Below, in pieces: positions 46,782-54,892 of a stretch of 64,000 bases of DNA; position 1 is the first letter of the stretch, and every line of letters begins with the position of its first letter. The stretch is taken from assembly GCF_017744445.1 (NCBI RefSeq), contig NZ_JAGIBH010000005.1, forward strand, positions 248,001-312,000, read 5' to 3'. This stretch comes from Caulobacter sp. (lineage in GTDB: Bacteria > Pseudomonadota > Alphaproteobacteria > Caulobacterales > Caulobacteraceae). The notes below the pieces were generated by a model, which saw only the letters and a list, made by a program, of their open reading frames with translations, had not been told where the DNA came from and did no database searches. The position numbers were made by a program, and so were the translations under genes.

Positions 46782-47141
46782 CTATTTCGCGGAGTCTTCG
46801 CGCCCCGCCATGAATCGGATCAGACCCTGGAAATCGCCTGGTGTGCAAGCCACGCACTGGCCGGTAGCCGGCATGGCGTTGAAGCCCTGGATGGTGTGGT
46901 CCAGCAGCACGGCCTCGCCCTGCTTCCAGCGCGGGTCCCAGGCAGCGCGGTCATGGACCAGCGGCGCGCCTGTGCCGGGCGTCGCATGGCAGGCGTGGCA
47001 CGAGGTCTCGTAAAGCCCGGCCAGCTTGGCGTCGGCCGGACGCAGCGCCGCCGCCTGTTCAGGCGTAGGCGGCGGCGGAGTCTTTGACCCGCAGGCAGTG
47101 AGAAGAAGGGCGGACGCGACGAAGACGAACGCCCTCCGCAT
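46782..47141 (-). CDS. Monohaem cytochrome c lipoprotein
   Basis: 119 aa from ATG 47141. The lipobox LLTAC places it on a membrane facing the periplasm. One CxxCH haem site is in ETSCHACHATPGTGAPLVHDRAAW, with a distal-ligand-type methionine in GFNAMPATGQC. Its start overlaps the folD stop by 1 nt, and the flavoprotein gene starts 14 bp after its end. It probably accepts electrons from that flavoprotein. Confidence 0.87.
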   Translation of the reverse strand: MRRAFVFVASALLLTACGSKTPPPPTPEQAAALRPADAKLAGLYETSCHACHATPGTGAPLVHDRAAWDPRWKQGEAVLLDHTIQGFNAMPATGQCVACTPGDFQGLIRFMAGREDSAK

Positions 47142-48037
47142 CAGGCGATCCCCGACAGGCGCTTGGCCGCCGTCAGCGTGTTGGCCAGCAAGCAAGCGAT
47201 GGTCATCGGCCCGACTCCCCCCGGAACCGGCGTGATGGCGCCGGCGATTTCCCTAACCTCGTCGAAGGCGACGTCGCCGACAAGTCGGGTCTTGCCCGCC
47301 GCGGCGGCTTCGGGATCGCGGGCCGGGAAGCGGCTGATGCCGACGTCGATCACCACCGCGCCCGGCTTGATCCAGTCGGCCTTGACCATCTCGGCCCGGC
47401 CGACGGCGGCCACGACGATGTCGGCCTGGCGCACGATGCCCGGCAGGTCCTGGCTGCGCGAGTGGGCGATGGTCACGGTGCAGTCGGCGGCCAGCAGCAT
47501 CTGGGCCATCGGCTTGCCCATCAGGTTCGAGCGACCGATGACCACGGCGGTCTTTCCCTTCAGGTCGCCGCCGATCGCGTCCTTGATCAGCATCATGCAG
47601 CCCGTCGGCGTGCAGGGCGCCAGGGCCGGCAGGCCGCTGGCCAGGCGCCCGGCATTGGTCACGGTCAGGCCGTCGACGTCCTTGTCCGGCGACAGGGCCG
47701 CCACGACGTCCATCTGGTTGATGTGGGCCGGCACCGGGAACTGGACCAGCACGCCGTGGATCTTGGGGTCGGCGTTCAGCTTGGCGACCACGGCCAGCAG
47801 CTCGTCCTGCGTCGTCTCGGCCGGCAGGCGGTGGGTCTCGGAGTACATGCCGGCGGCCTCGGTCTGCTCGCCCTTGTTGCGGACATAGACCTGGCTGGCC
47901 GGATCCTCGCCGACCAGCACCACGGCCAGGCCCGGCGTCACGCCGTGCTGCGCCTTCAGCGCCGCGACCTCCTCGGCGACCTTGGCCCGCAGATCGGCCG
48001 CGAAGGCCTTGCCGTCGATGAGTTTGCCCTGGGCCAT
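47141..48037 (-). CDS. folD: Bifunctional methylene-THF dehydrogenase/cyclohydrolase
   Basis: One-carbon metabolism: 5,10-methylene-THF to 10-formyl-THF with NADP. It has 298 aa. Motifs are [21 protein letters not shown] (catalytic Lys), [42 protein letters not shown] and [22 protein letters not shown] lies 8 nt before the ATG. It heads a unit with the cytochrome c and flavoprotein genes, an unusual partnership. Confidence 0.95.
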   Translation of the reverse strand: MAQGKLIDGKAFAADLRAKVAEEVAALKAQHGVTPGLAVVLVGEDPASQVYVRNKGEQTEAAGMYSETHRLPAETTQDELLAVVAKLNADPKIHGVLVQFPVPAHINQMDVVAALSPDKDVDGLTVTNAGRLASGLPALAPCTPTGCMMLIKDAIGGDLKGKTAVVIGRSNLMGKPMAQMLLAADCTVTIAHSRSQDLPGIVRQADIVVAAVGRAEMVKADWIKPGAVVIDVGISRFPARDPEAAAAGKTRLVGDVAFDEVREIAGAITPVPGGVGPMTIACLLANTLTAAKRLSGIA

Positions 48038-48133
48038 GGTCGTTCTCCTGCTTGGCCCGTCCCTACCGTTTGGCGACGAGACTCGCAACGCCGAGGGGTT
48101 GACCATCCTCTGGCGCCGGCGTGTCCTCGGGCC

Positions 48134-49651
48134 ATGACCCAGCCCTCTCCCGCCGCCCATGCCCGCGAGTTGCTGACCAAGCTCGGCGTCCCCGCCCTGC
48201 CCGCCGACGCCGGCCATCCGGTGCGCAGCCCGATCGACGGCGCCGTCCTGACCCACGTGGCCTTCGACGACGCCCGCGAGATCGGCGCCAAGGTCTCGGC
48301 CGCCTGTCACGCCTTCGCCGCCTGGCGCACGGTTCCCGCCCCGCGTCGGGGCGAACTGGTCCGCCTGTTCGGCGAGGAACTGCGCGCGGCCAAGGCCGAC
48401 CTCGCCGCCCTGGTCACCCTGGAGGCCGGCAAGATCGCCTCCGAGGCGGCCGGCGAGGTCCAGGAGATGATCGACATCTGCGACTTCGCCGTCGGCCTCT
48501 CCCGGCAATTGCACGGCCTGACCATCGCCTCGGAGCGCCCCGGCCATACCATGCGTGAGACCTGGCATCCGATGGGGCCGGTGCTGGTGATCAGCGCCTT
48601 CAACTTCCCCGTCGCCGTCTGGGCCTGGAACGCGTGCCTCGCTTTGGTCTGCGGCGATCCGGTGATCTGGAAGCCGTCCGAGAAGACGCCCCTGACGGCG
48701 CTGGCGACCCACGCCATCCTGCAGCGCGCCCTGGAGCGCGTCGAGGACGCGCCCGAAGGCCTGTGCAGCGTCGTCTTGGGCGGCCGCGACGCCGGCGAGC
48801 GCCTGGCTCGCGATCCGCGCATCCCGCTGGTCAGCGCCACGGGCTCGACCCGCATGGGCAAGGCCGTCGTGCCACTGGTCGCCGAGCGCTTCGGCCGTTC
48901 GATCCTGGAGCTGGGCGGCAACAACGCCATGATCGTCACGCCATCGGCCGACCTGTCGCTGGCCCTGCGCGCCATCGTCTTCTCGGCGGCCGGCACGGCG
49001 GGCCAGCGTTGCACCAGCCTGCGCCGGCTGATCGTCCATGAGAGCCTGGTCAACAAGGTCAGCGACGCGGTGGACGCCGCTTTCCAGCGCCTGCCGGTCG
49101 GCGATCCGCGCGACGCCAAGACGCTGCTGGGCCCGCTGATCGACAAGGCCGCCTACGACGCCTTCGTCGAGGCCATGAACCAGGTCCGCGCCGAGGGCGG
49201 GACCGTCAGCGGCGGCGAGCGTCTGCTGATCGACCAGCATCCGGACGCCTTCTACGTGCGCCCCGCCCTGGCCCGCCACGCCGCGCCGGCGCCCTGCATG
49301 CAGCGCGAGACCTTCGCGCCGCTGCTGCACGTCGTGCCGTACAACAGCCTGGACATGGCCGTGGCGATCCAGAACGACGTCCCGCAAGGCCTGTCCTCCT
49401 GCATCATGACCAACGACGTCCGCGAGGCCGAGGGCTTCCTGTCGGCCGCCGGCAGCGACTGCGGCATCGCCAACGTCAATATCGGCCCCTCGGGCGCCGA
49501 GATCGGCGGCGCATTCGGCGGCGAGAAGGAAACCGGCGGCGGCCGCGAGAGCGGCTCCGACAGCTGGAAGCAGTACATGCGGCGGCAGACGGCGACGGTG
49601 AACTATTCGGGGGCGCTGCCGCTGGCCCAGGGGGTGCGGTTTGATCTGTGA
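48134..49651 (+). CDS. Aldehyde dehydrogenase, ALDH7-like
   Basis: NAD-dependent aldehyde dehydrogenase of 505 aa. The glutamate motif is [12 protein letters not shown] and the catalytic cysteine is in [54 protein letters not shown] and [38 protein letters not shown] are typical of the ALDH7 / alpha-aminoadipate semialdehyde dehydrogenase (AmaB) branch of lysine catabolism. Substrate assignment is inference. It is divergent from folD. Confidence 0.9.
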   Translation: MTQPSPAAHARELLTKLGVPALPADAGHPVRSPIDGAVLTHVAFDDAREIGAKVSAACHAFAAWRTVPAPRRGELVRLFGEELRAAKADLAALVTLEAGKIASEAAGEVQEMIDICDFAVGLSRQLHGLTIASERPGHTMRETWHPMGPVLVISAFNFPVAVWAWNACLALVCGDPVIWKPSEKTPLTALATHAILQRALERVEDAPEGLCSVVLGGRDAGERLARDPRIPLVSATGSTRMGKAVVPLVAERFGRSILELGGNNAMIVTPSADLSLALRAIVFSAAGTAGQRCTSLRRLIVHESLVNKVSDAVDAAFQRLPVGDPRDAKTLLGPLIDKAAYDAFVEAMNQVRAEGGTVSGGERLLIDQHPDAFYVRPALARHAAPAPCMQRETFAPLLHVVPYNSLDMAVAIQNDVPQGLSSCIMTNDVREAEGFLSAAGSDCGIANVNIGPSGAEIGGAFGGEKETGGGRESGSDSWKQYMRRQTATVNYSGALPLAQGVRFDL

Positions 49652-50354
49652 GGCACAGCTCCGCCCCTTCACGCGGCCAGCCGCTGAAGTCATGGAAAGG
49701 GATGCGGAGCGCCGGACAGCGTCCGGAGTGTCTGAATAGAATACCGTTTCGACGAAGCCCGACGCTCCGCGCAGCCGTTATTCGCCAGCGTCCCGGGAAG
49801 GTGGCCCTATTCAGGCCTTGCCGGGATCCGGGCGCTTCCGTTTCCGGAAAAGCCCGGTGATCAGGGAGGGACGAACCCTTTCCCCCAACCACGCCGACGG
49901 CGGGCGGGCCTGGCAGCGAACCAGGTCCCCGGACCGTCCGAGTATCCCCCTCGGACCTTCACCGCTCGACCACACCCCGCCGCCACGTTCGGTCGCTGGC
50001 CACGCGCCCTTTCCTCGCGACGAGGTGCGTAGACTGTACGGCAGGTTTTAGGGCCGAGGATAAGTTGGCGCGAATGCTCGTGCCTTGCTCACCCTCTCCC
50101 GTGGGAGAGGGCGGGGCCCATGCGCAGCATGGGAGGGTGAGGGTCAAACCGCTAACCGATAGAAATCTCGAAAAGACAGAAGCTTGCGCGGCCTGGATGA
50201 CTGGCTTCGCCTATCCCCTCACCCTCCCACCGCTGCGCGGCGGGCCCCGCCCTCTCCCAAGGGAGAGGGTGACAACGCCCATGCCCCGACGGGTATTGCC
50301 GTCCGCCCCGGCAAACGGCATAAGCCCTGACCTCGGGTCGTCGACCCGTGAAAC
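49652..50354. other. 700-bp region without a protein gene
   Basis: No convincing coding frame. It contains two adjacent perfect hairpins (GGTCC-CC-GGACC at 49924-49935; GTCCGAG / CTCGGAC at 49936-49956) and the third type B repeat pair (50090-50271). It ends at tRNA-Thr. An unannotated small RNA is possible but unsupported. Confidence 0.6.
50090..50271. repeat. Paired two-hairpin repeat, type B, copy 3
   Basis: Arms at 50090-50143 and 50216-50271 are near-identical inverted copies. They differ mainly in one stem, where CATGC/GCATG in one arm is replaced by CCGC/GCGG in the other, so pairing is kept. The second hairpin is CCCTCTCCC/GGGAGAGGG in both. Confidence 0.8.
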
Positions 50355-50429
<75 letters not shown>

Positions 50430-50451
50430 TTCTTCTCCAGGTACCGCCTCG

Positions 50452-50916
50452 ATGGCCGCCATCCTCTTCATCGACGCCGACGCCTGCCCCGTGAAGGACG
50501 AGGCCTACAAGGTCGCCGCCCGCCACGGCTTCAAGACTTTCGTCGTGTCCAACAGCTGGATCCGCGTCCCGCAGACGCCGGTCATCGAGCAGATCGTCGT
50601 CGACGCCGGTCCCGACGTCGCCGACGACTGGATCGCCGAGCGCTGCGGGCCGGGCGACGTGGTGGTGACCAACGACATTCCCCTGGCTGACCGCGTGCTG
50701 AAGGCCGGCGGCGCGGCCGTGGCCCCGAACGGGCGGGTGTTCAGCCCCGATATGATCGGCTCGGCCCTGGCCTCGCGCTCGATCGGCGAGCACCTGCGGT
50801 CGATGGGCGAGGTCACCAAGGGTCCCGCCGCCTTCGCCAACGCCGATCGCTCGCGCTTCCTCCAGGCCCTGGATCAGCTGGTGGTCAAGGCCAAGCGCGC
50901 GGTCCCTCCTCGATGA
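50452..50916 (+). CDS. YaiI/YqxD (UPF0178) family protein
   Basis: 154 aa. FIDADACPVKDEAYKVA (6-22) and VVTNDIPLADRVLKAGG are the family signatures; the fold is NYN/PIN-like with conserved aspartates, suggesting a metal-dependent nuclease, but no activity is established. It overlaps arfB by 4 bp (ATGA). Confidence 0.87.
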   Translation: MAAILFIDADACPVKDEAYKVAARHGFKTFVVSNSWIRVPQTPVIEQIVVDAGPDVADDWIAERCGPGDVVVTNDIPLADRVLKAGGAAVAPNGRVFSPDMIGSALASRSIGEHLRSMGEVTKGPAAFANADRSRFLQALDQLVVKAKRAVPPR

Positions 50917-51335
50917 TCGAGATCACCTCCTGGCTGCGGATCGACGAGGACGAACTGGTCTGGAAGGCCACGCGCGCCTCGGGTCCCGGCGGTCAGCACG
51001 TCAACAAGACCTCGACCGCGGTGGAGCTGCGTTTCGACGTCAGGAACTCCCCCGCCCTGCCCGAGGATGTCAAGGCGCGGCTCGAGACCCTGGCCGGCAG
51101 CCGCCTGACCCAGGACGGCGTGCTGATCCTGTTCTCGCAAGGCTCGCGCTCACAAGAAATGAACCGCCAGGATGCGCTGGGCCGCCTGGTCGACCTGATC
51201 CGCCGCGCCACCGAACGCCCCAAGCCCCGCAAGGCGACCAAGCCGACCTATTCCAGCAAGCTGAAACGCCTGGACACCAAGGCCAAGCGCGGGACGGTGA
51301 AGTCCGGACGCGGACGGGTGAAGTTTGACGACTAA
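50913..51335 (+). CDS. arfB: Alternative ribosome-rescue peptidyl-tRNA hydrolase
   Basis: Releases stalled ribosomes on non-stop mRNA. It has 140 aa. The release-factor-like GGQ is in RASGPGGQHVNKTSTAVELRFDV (about residues 26-28). The lysine/arginine-rich tail (RPKPRKATKPTYSSKLKRLDTKAKRGTVKSGRGRVK) enters the empty mRNA channel. No stop-codon-recognition domain is present, which separates it from RF1 and RF2. Confidence 0.95.
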   Translation: MIEITSWLRIDEDELVWKATRASGPGGQHVNKTSTAVELRFDVRNSPALPEDVKARLETLAGSRLTQDGVLILFSQGSRSQEMNRQDALGRLVDLIRRATERPKPRKATKPTYSSKLKRLDTKAKRGTVKSGRGRVKFDD

Positions 51336-51375
51336 TCGTCCCACCGCACCCCCACAATCAGGCATTGCACAATAG

Positions 51376-51391
51376 CTCTACCCATGTAGAG
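51376..51391. promoter_or_regulatory. Dyad upstream of padR-like gene
   Basis: CTCTAC-CCAT-GTAGAG ends 7 bp before the ATG of the PadR gene, in an AT-rich pocket. The position suits autorepression by PadR, which is inference. Confidence 0.45.
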
Positions 51392-51398
51392 TTATTTC

Positions 51399-51704
51399 AT
51401 GAACCTTCGCCAACGTCGCCCGTCCGCCCAGACTTTGGCCGTCCTCGACGCGCTGCGTGACGGCGGATGGTCGTACGGGCTGGAGATCGCGCGCATCACG
51501 GGCCTGAAGTCCGGCAGCCTGTATCCGATCCTCGTCCGCCTCGACGAACGCGGCCTGCTGGAAAGCCGCTGGCTGGAGCCGGAACGCCCCAACCGGCCGC
51601 CGCGCCACGCCTACCGCCTGACCGCCGCCGGCCATGCCGTGCTGCGTGACAATCCCCTGCCCGTCCCCACCATCTCGGCCCTGACGCCGAAGGGAGCCGT
51701 CTGA
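51399..51704 (+). CDS. PadR-family transcriptional regulator
   Basis: 101 aa, a compact winged-helix repressor: TLAVLDALRDGGWSYGLEIARITGLKSGSLYPILVRLDERGLLESRWLEP ending in the wing RHAYRLTAAGHAVL. The C-terminal dimerisation helix is short. Its stop overlaps the ATG of the membrane protein gene (TGATG), so the two are coupled. Confidence 0.9.
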   Translation: MNLRQRRPSAQTLAVLDALRDGGWSYGLEIARITGLKSGSLYPILVRLDERGLLESRWLEPERPNRPPRHAYRLTAAGHAVLRDNPLPVPTISALTPKGAV

Positions 51705-52285
51705 TGTCGATGACCGCCTCGCTGTCCCGCGCCATCCTGAAGCTGGCCGGATGGGTCGCGCCGCCGAACCGGCAGACGATGTGCCAGGCTATGCGGGCCG
51801 AACTGGACATGCTGGACGAAGGCCGCCTGTCCTGGGCATTGGGCGGTCTGGCCAGCGCCATGGGTTGGCGTGTGCGGGTAGACGGATTGTTCTGGGCCGC
51901 CGTCCTGACCGCCGCCCTGCCGATCTGGAGCCGCGTCACCTTCCGCGCCGAGCTTCCGATCTACGACTTTCTGGAGGGCCTCAACGCGATCGCCACCTAC
52001 GGCTACTGGCTGCTTCAGAAGGCCTTATTGTGCGCCCTGCTGGCCGCGTGGCGCCCACGCCTGGCCGTCCCGGCCGCGATCCTCTACGTGGTCGTAAGCC
52101 AGGCCGGCGCGGCCCTGTATTGGATCCATGTCCTGCACTGGACGTGGGACGACAGGGTCCACATCATGGACGCCCCGCCCGTAGTCGGCATCAGCGCCAA
52201 CCTGTGCTGGTGCCTGATCGGCGCCTGGGCCGGCGCGACACTGCGCCGGACGCTGGCTAAGCCGTCTCCGGCGGCGCGGGCGTAG
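51704..52285 (+). CDS. Membrane protein of unknown function, padR-linked
   Basis: 193 aa. An amphipathic N terminus (ILKLAGWVAPPNRQTMCQAMRAELDMLDEGRLSWALGGL) is followed by about four hydrophobic segments between residues 60 and 185. The N-terminal MRAELDML...LSWALGG pattern recurs in membrane proteins encoded after PadR genes. The last 29 bp overlap the convergent MarR gene. Presumed regulated target of the PadR protein; molecular function unknown. Confidence 0.75.
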   Translation: MSMTASLSRAILKLAGWVAPPNRQTMCQAMRAELDMLDEGRLSWALGGLASAMGWRVRVDGLFWAAVLTAALPIWSRVTFRAELPIYDFLEGLNAIATYGYWLLQKALLCALLAAWRPRLAVPAAILYVVVSQAGAALYWIHVLHWTWDDRVHIMDAPPVVGISANLCWCLIGAWAGATLRRTLAKPSPAARA

Positions 52286-52784
52286 AGAACCCGATCACGT
52301 CCTGCTTCCAGTCGGGTTCGACGATCAGGCCCGTCAGCATCTTCTGCAGGTAGCGGGTCATGGCCGCCTGCTCTTCCGCCGTGAGATTGGAGCAGATCTC
52401 GCGGTTCAGCGGGCGGATCTCGCTGCGGATCTTTTCCAGCAGGCTGCGACCGGTGTCCGTCAGGCACACGACGACGATGCGGCGGTCGCTGGGCGAAGCT
52501 TCCCGGGCGACCAGGCCATCGGCGATCAGGCTGTCGATCGAACGGGTCAGGGTCGTGCGGTCGGTGGCGGCCAGCTTGGCCAGCCGGGTCATCGACAGGT
52601 CGCCGAACCGGCGCAGCGAGATCATCGCTACCCACTTGGCGAAGGTCAGGCCGTGTTGCGCCAACAGGTCGGCGGCGACCGCGCGGCGGTGCTGCTCGGT
52701 CTGATAAAGCAAGTAACTCAGATAGCTCGGCAGCGGCAGGGCGTGGTCCTCGACCAAGCCGGCGCGCTCTTCCCCCTTACGCAT
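52257..52784 (-). CDS. MarR-family transcriptional regulator
   Basis: 175 aa from ATG 52784 (MRKGEERAGLVEDH). The winged helix is LTFAKWVAMISLRRFGDLSMTRLAKLAATDRTTLTRSIDSLIADGLVAREASPSDRRIVVVCLTDTG, including the conserved DRR wing. Dimerisation helices flank it. The target is unknown; the neighbouring genes are convergent or separated by a terminator. The frame remains open upstream as far as 52862. Confidence 0.88.
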   Translation of the reverse strand: MRKGEERAGLVEDHALPLPSYLSYLLYQTEQHRRAVAADLLAQHGLTFAKWVAMISLRRFGDLSMTRLAKLAATDRTTLTRSIDSLIADGLVAREASPSDRRIVVVCLTDTGRSLLEKIRSEIRPLNREICSNLTAEEQAAMTRYLQKMLTGLIVEPDWKQDVIGFSTPAPPETA

Positions 52785-52866
52785 AGTCGTTTCCGCCCCC
52801 CAGAACGGCGCTCTGTGTCTCATAAGGTTAACGGTCACGCAATCTGCGGCGCCCATAGCCAAACGA

Positions 52867-52896
52867 AAAACCCCGCGAAAGGCTTCGCGGGGTTTT
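52867..52896 (-). terminator. Strong intrinsic terminator
   Basis: AAAACCCCGCGAA / TTCGCGGGGTTTT is a 13-bp stem with a 4-nt loop, flanked by A and T runs. It lies 58 bp past the end of the small gene at 52954-53166 and can act in both directions. Confidence 0.88.
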
Positions 52897-52953
52897 GTCT
52901 TTCAATTTATACGGGAAAACGCGACTAAGAAATGCGCGCCTCCAGCCCCTGCG

Positions 52954-53166
52954 TCAGGCAGCGGCCGCGCGATTGCGCGTGACGCCACGGGTCAACCAAT
53001 CGTCCGGGTACGTCTCGCGCACGGTGATCGACTTGAACTGGGTGACGGGGATGCTGGCGTGGTCGCCGGGGTTGAGGTCGCGCGACACCGAGTGGCCGGC
53101 GAACTCCTCGATGATGGTGATCACTTGGCTGCTGCCGGCGGCGTTCTCGATCAGGACCATGTTCAT
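52954..53166 (-). CDS. Small protein of unknown function next to GcrA-like gene
   Basis: 70 aa (MNMVLIENAAGSSQVITIIEEFAGHSVSRDLNPGDHASI...). No signal peptide or membrane segment. It looks like a compact beta-rich domain with a basic tail (TRGVTRNRAAAA). It is 63 bp downstream of the GcrA-family gene on the same strand and is followed by the strong terminator, so the two probably share a transcript. A start at 53160 is possible. Not recognised. Confidence 0.65.
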   Translation of the reverse strand: MNMVLIENAAGSSQVITIIEEFAGHSVSRDLNPGDHASIPVTQFKSITVRETYPDDWLTRGVTRNRAAAA

Positions 53167-53229
53167 GGGGGTCTACTCGGTGATCTCGAGGAAAATGAGA
53201 AACTCGTGCGGAAGGAAGGTCGGGTCAGC

Positions 53230-53730
53230 CTAGATCTGGCTGGGCTGGACGCGTTCCTTGAGGCCCTTCAGCGCCCAGGCTTCGACGGCCTTGGCGTTGC
53301 CCAGGCGGCGGAAGGCGCCGGCCGTGTGCTGCTCGCAGTAGGAGCCGCGGGCGGTCAGCTTGGGGCGGCCGCAGAAGCCGAAGTCGTCGCCTTCCGGATT
53401 GCCGATCGGCCAGCGGCACGAGTGGGAGCCCAGCTCCAGGATGCCCGAGGTGGGCAGCAGGTCTTCTTCGGTGCGCTCCAGACGCGGCGCGACGTGGGGC
53501 GCGGCGGTGGTCTCACGGGTCGGCCGGCGGGCCGGGATGCGCGAGGGGACGCGGACGCTGGTGACGCGCTGGCGCACCGGAACTTCGCGAACGGTGATGC
53601 CGAGGCGGTGAACCTTGCCGATCACCGCGCTGCGGCTGACGCCGCCCAGCTGTCGCGCCACCTGGCTCGCGCTGAGGCCTTCGAGCCACAGCTTCTTGAG
53701 GGTGGCGGTCCGCTCTTCGCTCCAGTCCAT
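53230..53730 (-). CDS. GcrA-family cell-cycle regulator (paralogue)
   Basis: 166 aa. The N-terminal DNA-binding helix-turn-helix is MDWSEERTATLKKLWLEGLSASQVARQLGGVSRSAVIGKVHRLG (1-44). A Pro/Arg/Val-rich linker follows. The C-terminal sigma-interaction domain has HSCRWPIGNPEGDDFGFCGRPKLTARGSYCEQHT. GcrA binds the housekeeping sigma factor and activates promoters with methylated GANTC. From memory, this differs in linker and C terminus from canonical Caulobacter GcrA, which has an Ala/Pro-rich linker, so I take it as a second family member. Confidence 0.85.
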   Translation of the reverse strand: MDWSEERTATLKKLWLEGLSASQVARQLGGVSRSAVIGKVHRLGITVREVPVRQRVTSVRVPSRIPARRPTRETTAAPHVAPRLERTEEDLLPTSGILELGSHSCRWPIGNPEGDDFGFCGRPKLTARGSYCEQHTAGAFRRLGNAKAVEAWALKGLKERVQPSQI

Positions 53731-53777
53731 GGTCGTAATTCCCTGCCCGTCCGGAGCCAGCCCGCTCCGTGAGGAAA

Positions 53778-53807
53778 GTGGTAGATTTTATGGTTAACGC
53801 CCGTCAA
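53778..53807 (-). promoter_or_regulatory. Housekeeping-type promoter of the GcrA-like gene
   Basis: TTGACGG (53801-53807) and TCTACCAC (53778-53785) on the minus strand resemble the Caulobacter sigma-73 elements (TTGACGS, GCTANAWC) with a 15-nt spacer. A GAATC (GANTC) site at 53855-53859 lies 47 bp upstream of the -35 element. Confidence 0.45.
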
Positions 53808-53907
53808 ACGGTTATGTGCAGACCCACGGTTTGCGATTTCACTTTTTGTCAGAAGAATCACGTAGATACCGGCGATTGTCGCAGGGGCGTGGCCAAGCTT
53901 GGATTAA

Positions 53908-53920
53908 GGAACATTGTTCC
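53908..53920. promoter_or_regulatory. 13-bp palindrome upstream of cytochrome c gene
   Basis: GGAACA-T-TGTTCC is perfect and lies 90 bp before the cytochrome c start in the 279-bp region shared with the GcrA-like gene. It is a candidate operator. Confidence 0.35.
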
Positions 53921-54009
53921 GTGACAAGCCCACGGCCCTGATTTTATAAGGGTTTGGAATGCGTCGCGCTGTCGCGGACCGTGCGGCGAAACGTCAGTCG
54001 GGGACCATC

Positions 54010-54507
54010 ATGCGTACTGTGAAACTGGCCGTCGTCGCGGCCCTCTGCCTGGCCGTTTCCGCCTGTTCGAAGGACGGCGGCAGCTCCGCTGAAGCCCCCG
54101 CCGACGCGCCGGCCTCGGCGCCCAAGGTCACCGACGCGGCCAAGGCCGCGGCCCTGGCCGCCCTGCCCGCCCCCTACAACACCGGCGACCTGTCGAACGG
54201 CCAGAGCAAGTTCGCCTTCTGCCGCTCGTGCCACACCATCACCGAGGGCGGCCCGGACATGACCGGCCCCAACCTCTACGGCGTGTTCGGCCGCAAGGCC
54301 GGCTCCAAGCCCGGCTACGCCTATTCCGAGGCCGTGAAGGCCGCCGGCTTCACCTGGGACGCCGAGCACCTGGACAAGTGGCTGTCGAGCCCGCGCGAAT
54401 TCCTGCCCGGCACCAAGATGACCTTCGCGGGCATCCACGACGCCAAGGACCGGATCGACCTGATCGCCTATCTCAAGGTCGAGACCGGCTACAAACCGGC
54501 TCCATAA
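54010..54507 (+). CDS. Cytochrome c lipoprotein
   Basis: 165 aa from ATG 54010. The lipobox AVSAC gives a lipid-anchored protein. An Ala/Pro/Asp linker (about 22-50) precedes a class I cytochrome c domain with haem site CRSCH (FAFCRSCHTI), TGPNLYGVFGRKAG and the axial methionine in PGTKMTFAGI. It resembles membrane-anchored CycM/c552 proteins that link bc1 and cytochrome oxidase. Three NTF2-like genes follow 4 bp later. Confidence 0.9.
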   Translation: MRTVKLAVVAALCLAVSACSKDGGSSAEAPADAPASAPKVTDAAKAAALAALPAPYNTGDLSNGQSKFAFCRSCHTITEGGPDMTGPNLYGVFGRKAGSKPGYAYSEAVKAAGFTWDAEHLDKWLSSPREFLPGTKMTFAGIHDAKDRIDLIAYLKVETGYKPAP

Positions 54508-54511
54508 AGCC

Positions 54512-54886
54512 ATGCGCCCGGCCCCGCCCGAGATCGAGGCGCTGGTCCAGCGTCTCTACGACGCCAACCAGCGGCGCGACTTCGAGGCGTTCAGCGCCCT
54601 GGTCGCGCCGGACCTGCAATGGCCGGACGTCACGCGGGGCGGCGTGCTGACCTCGCCCGAGGCCGTCCGTGAGTACTGGGCCTATAACGACGCCGCGATC
54701 CGGGTGGAAACCACGCCGGTGGAGATCCATCTGGATGAGGACGGCCGCATCGTGGTCGACGCCAACCAAGTGGTCTGGAACCGCAATGGCCAGCTGTGGT
54801 CCGACATGTGCGTGCGGCATTGTTACACGCTCCGTGACGGCCTTTTCTGGCGCATGGATATGGGTTCCAGGGGGGACTCGGACTGA
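54512..54886 (+). CDS. NTF2/SnoaL-like protein 1
   Basis: 124 aa, a single NTF2-like alpha+beta cone: EALVQRLYDANQRRDFEAFSALVAPDLQWPDVTRGG ... GQLWSDMCVRHCYTLRDGLFWRMDM. Members act as polyketide cyclases, dehydratases or ligand-binding domains; the active residues cannot be assigned. It is co-directional with the cytochrome c gene upstream (4 bp) and the double-domain gene downstream (6 bp). Confidence 0.83.
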   Translation: MRPAPPEIEALVQRLYDANQRRDFEAFSALVAPDLQWPDVTRGGVLTSPEAVREYWAYNDAAIRVETTPVEIHLDEDGRIVVDANQVVWNRNGQLWSDMCVRHCYTLRDGLFWRMDMGSRGDSD

Positions 54887-54892
54887 AGGCCC

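Noticed and set aside
47141..49693. 850-codon frame containing folD
   Set aside because: The extension is antisense to the aldehyde dehydrogenase; FolD begins at ATG 48037 with a ribosome site.
49900..50050. SRP 4.5S RNA or 6S RNA
   Set aside because: The conserved SRP tetraloop and GGAAGCAGC segment are absent, and no 6S-like bubble is evident.
53908..53920. LexA box
   Set aside because: The half-sites are inverted and spaced by 3; alphaproteobacterial LexA sites are direct GTTC repeats with a 7-bp spacer.
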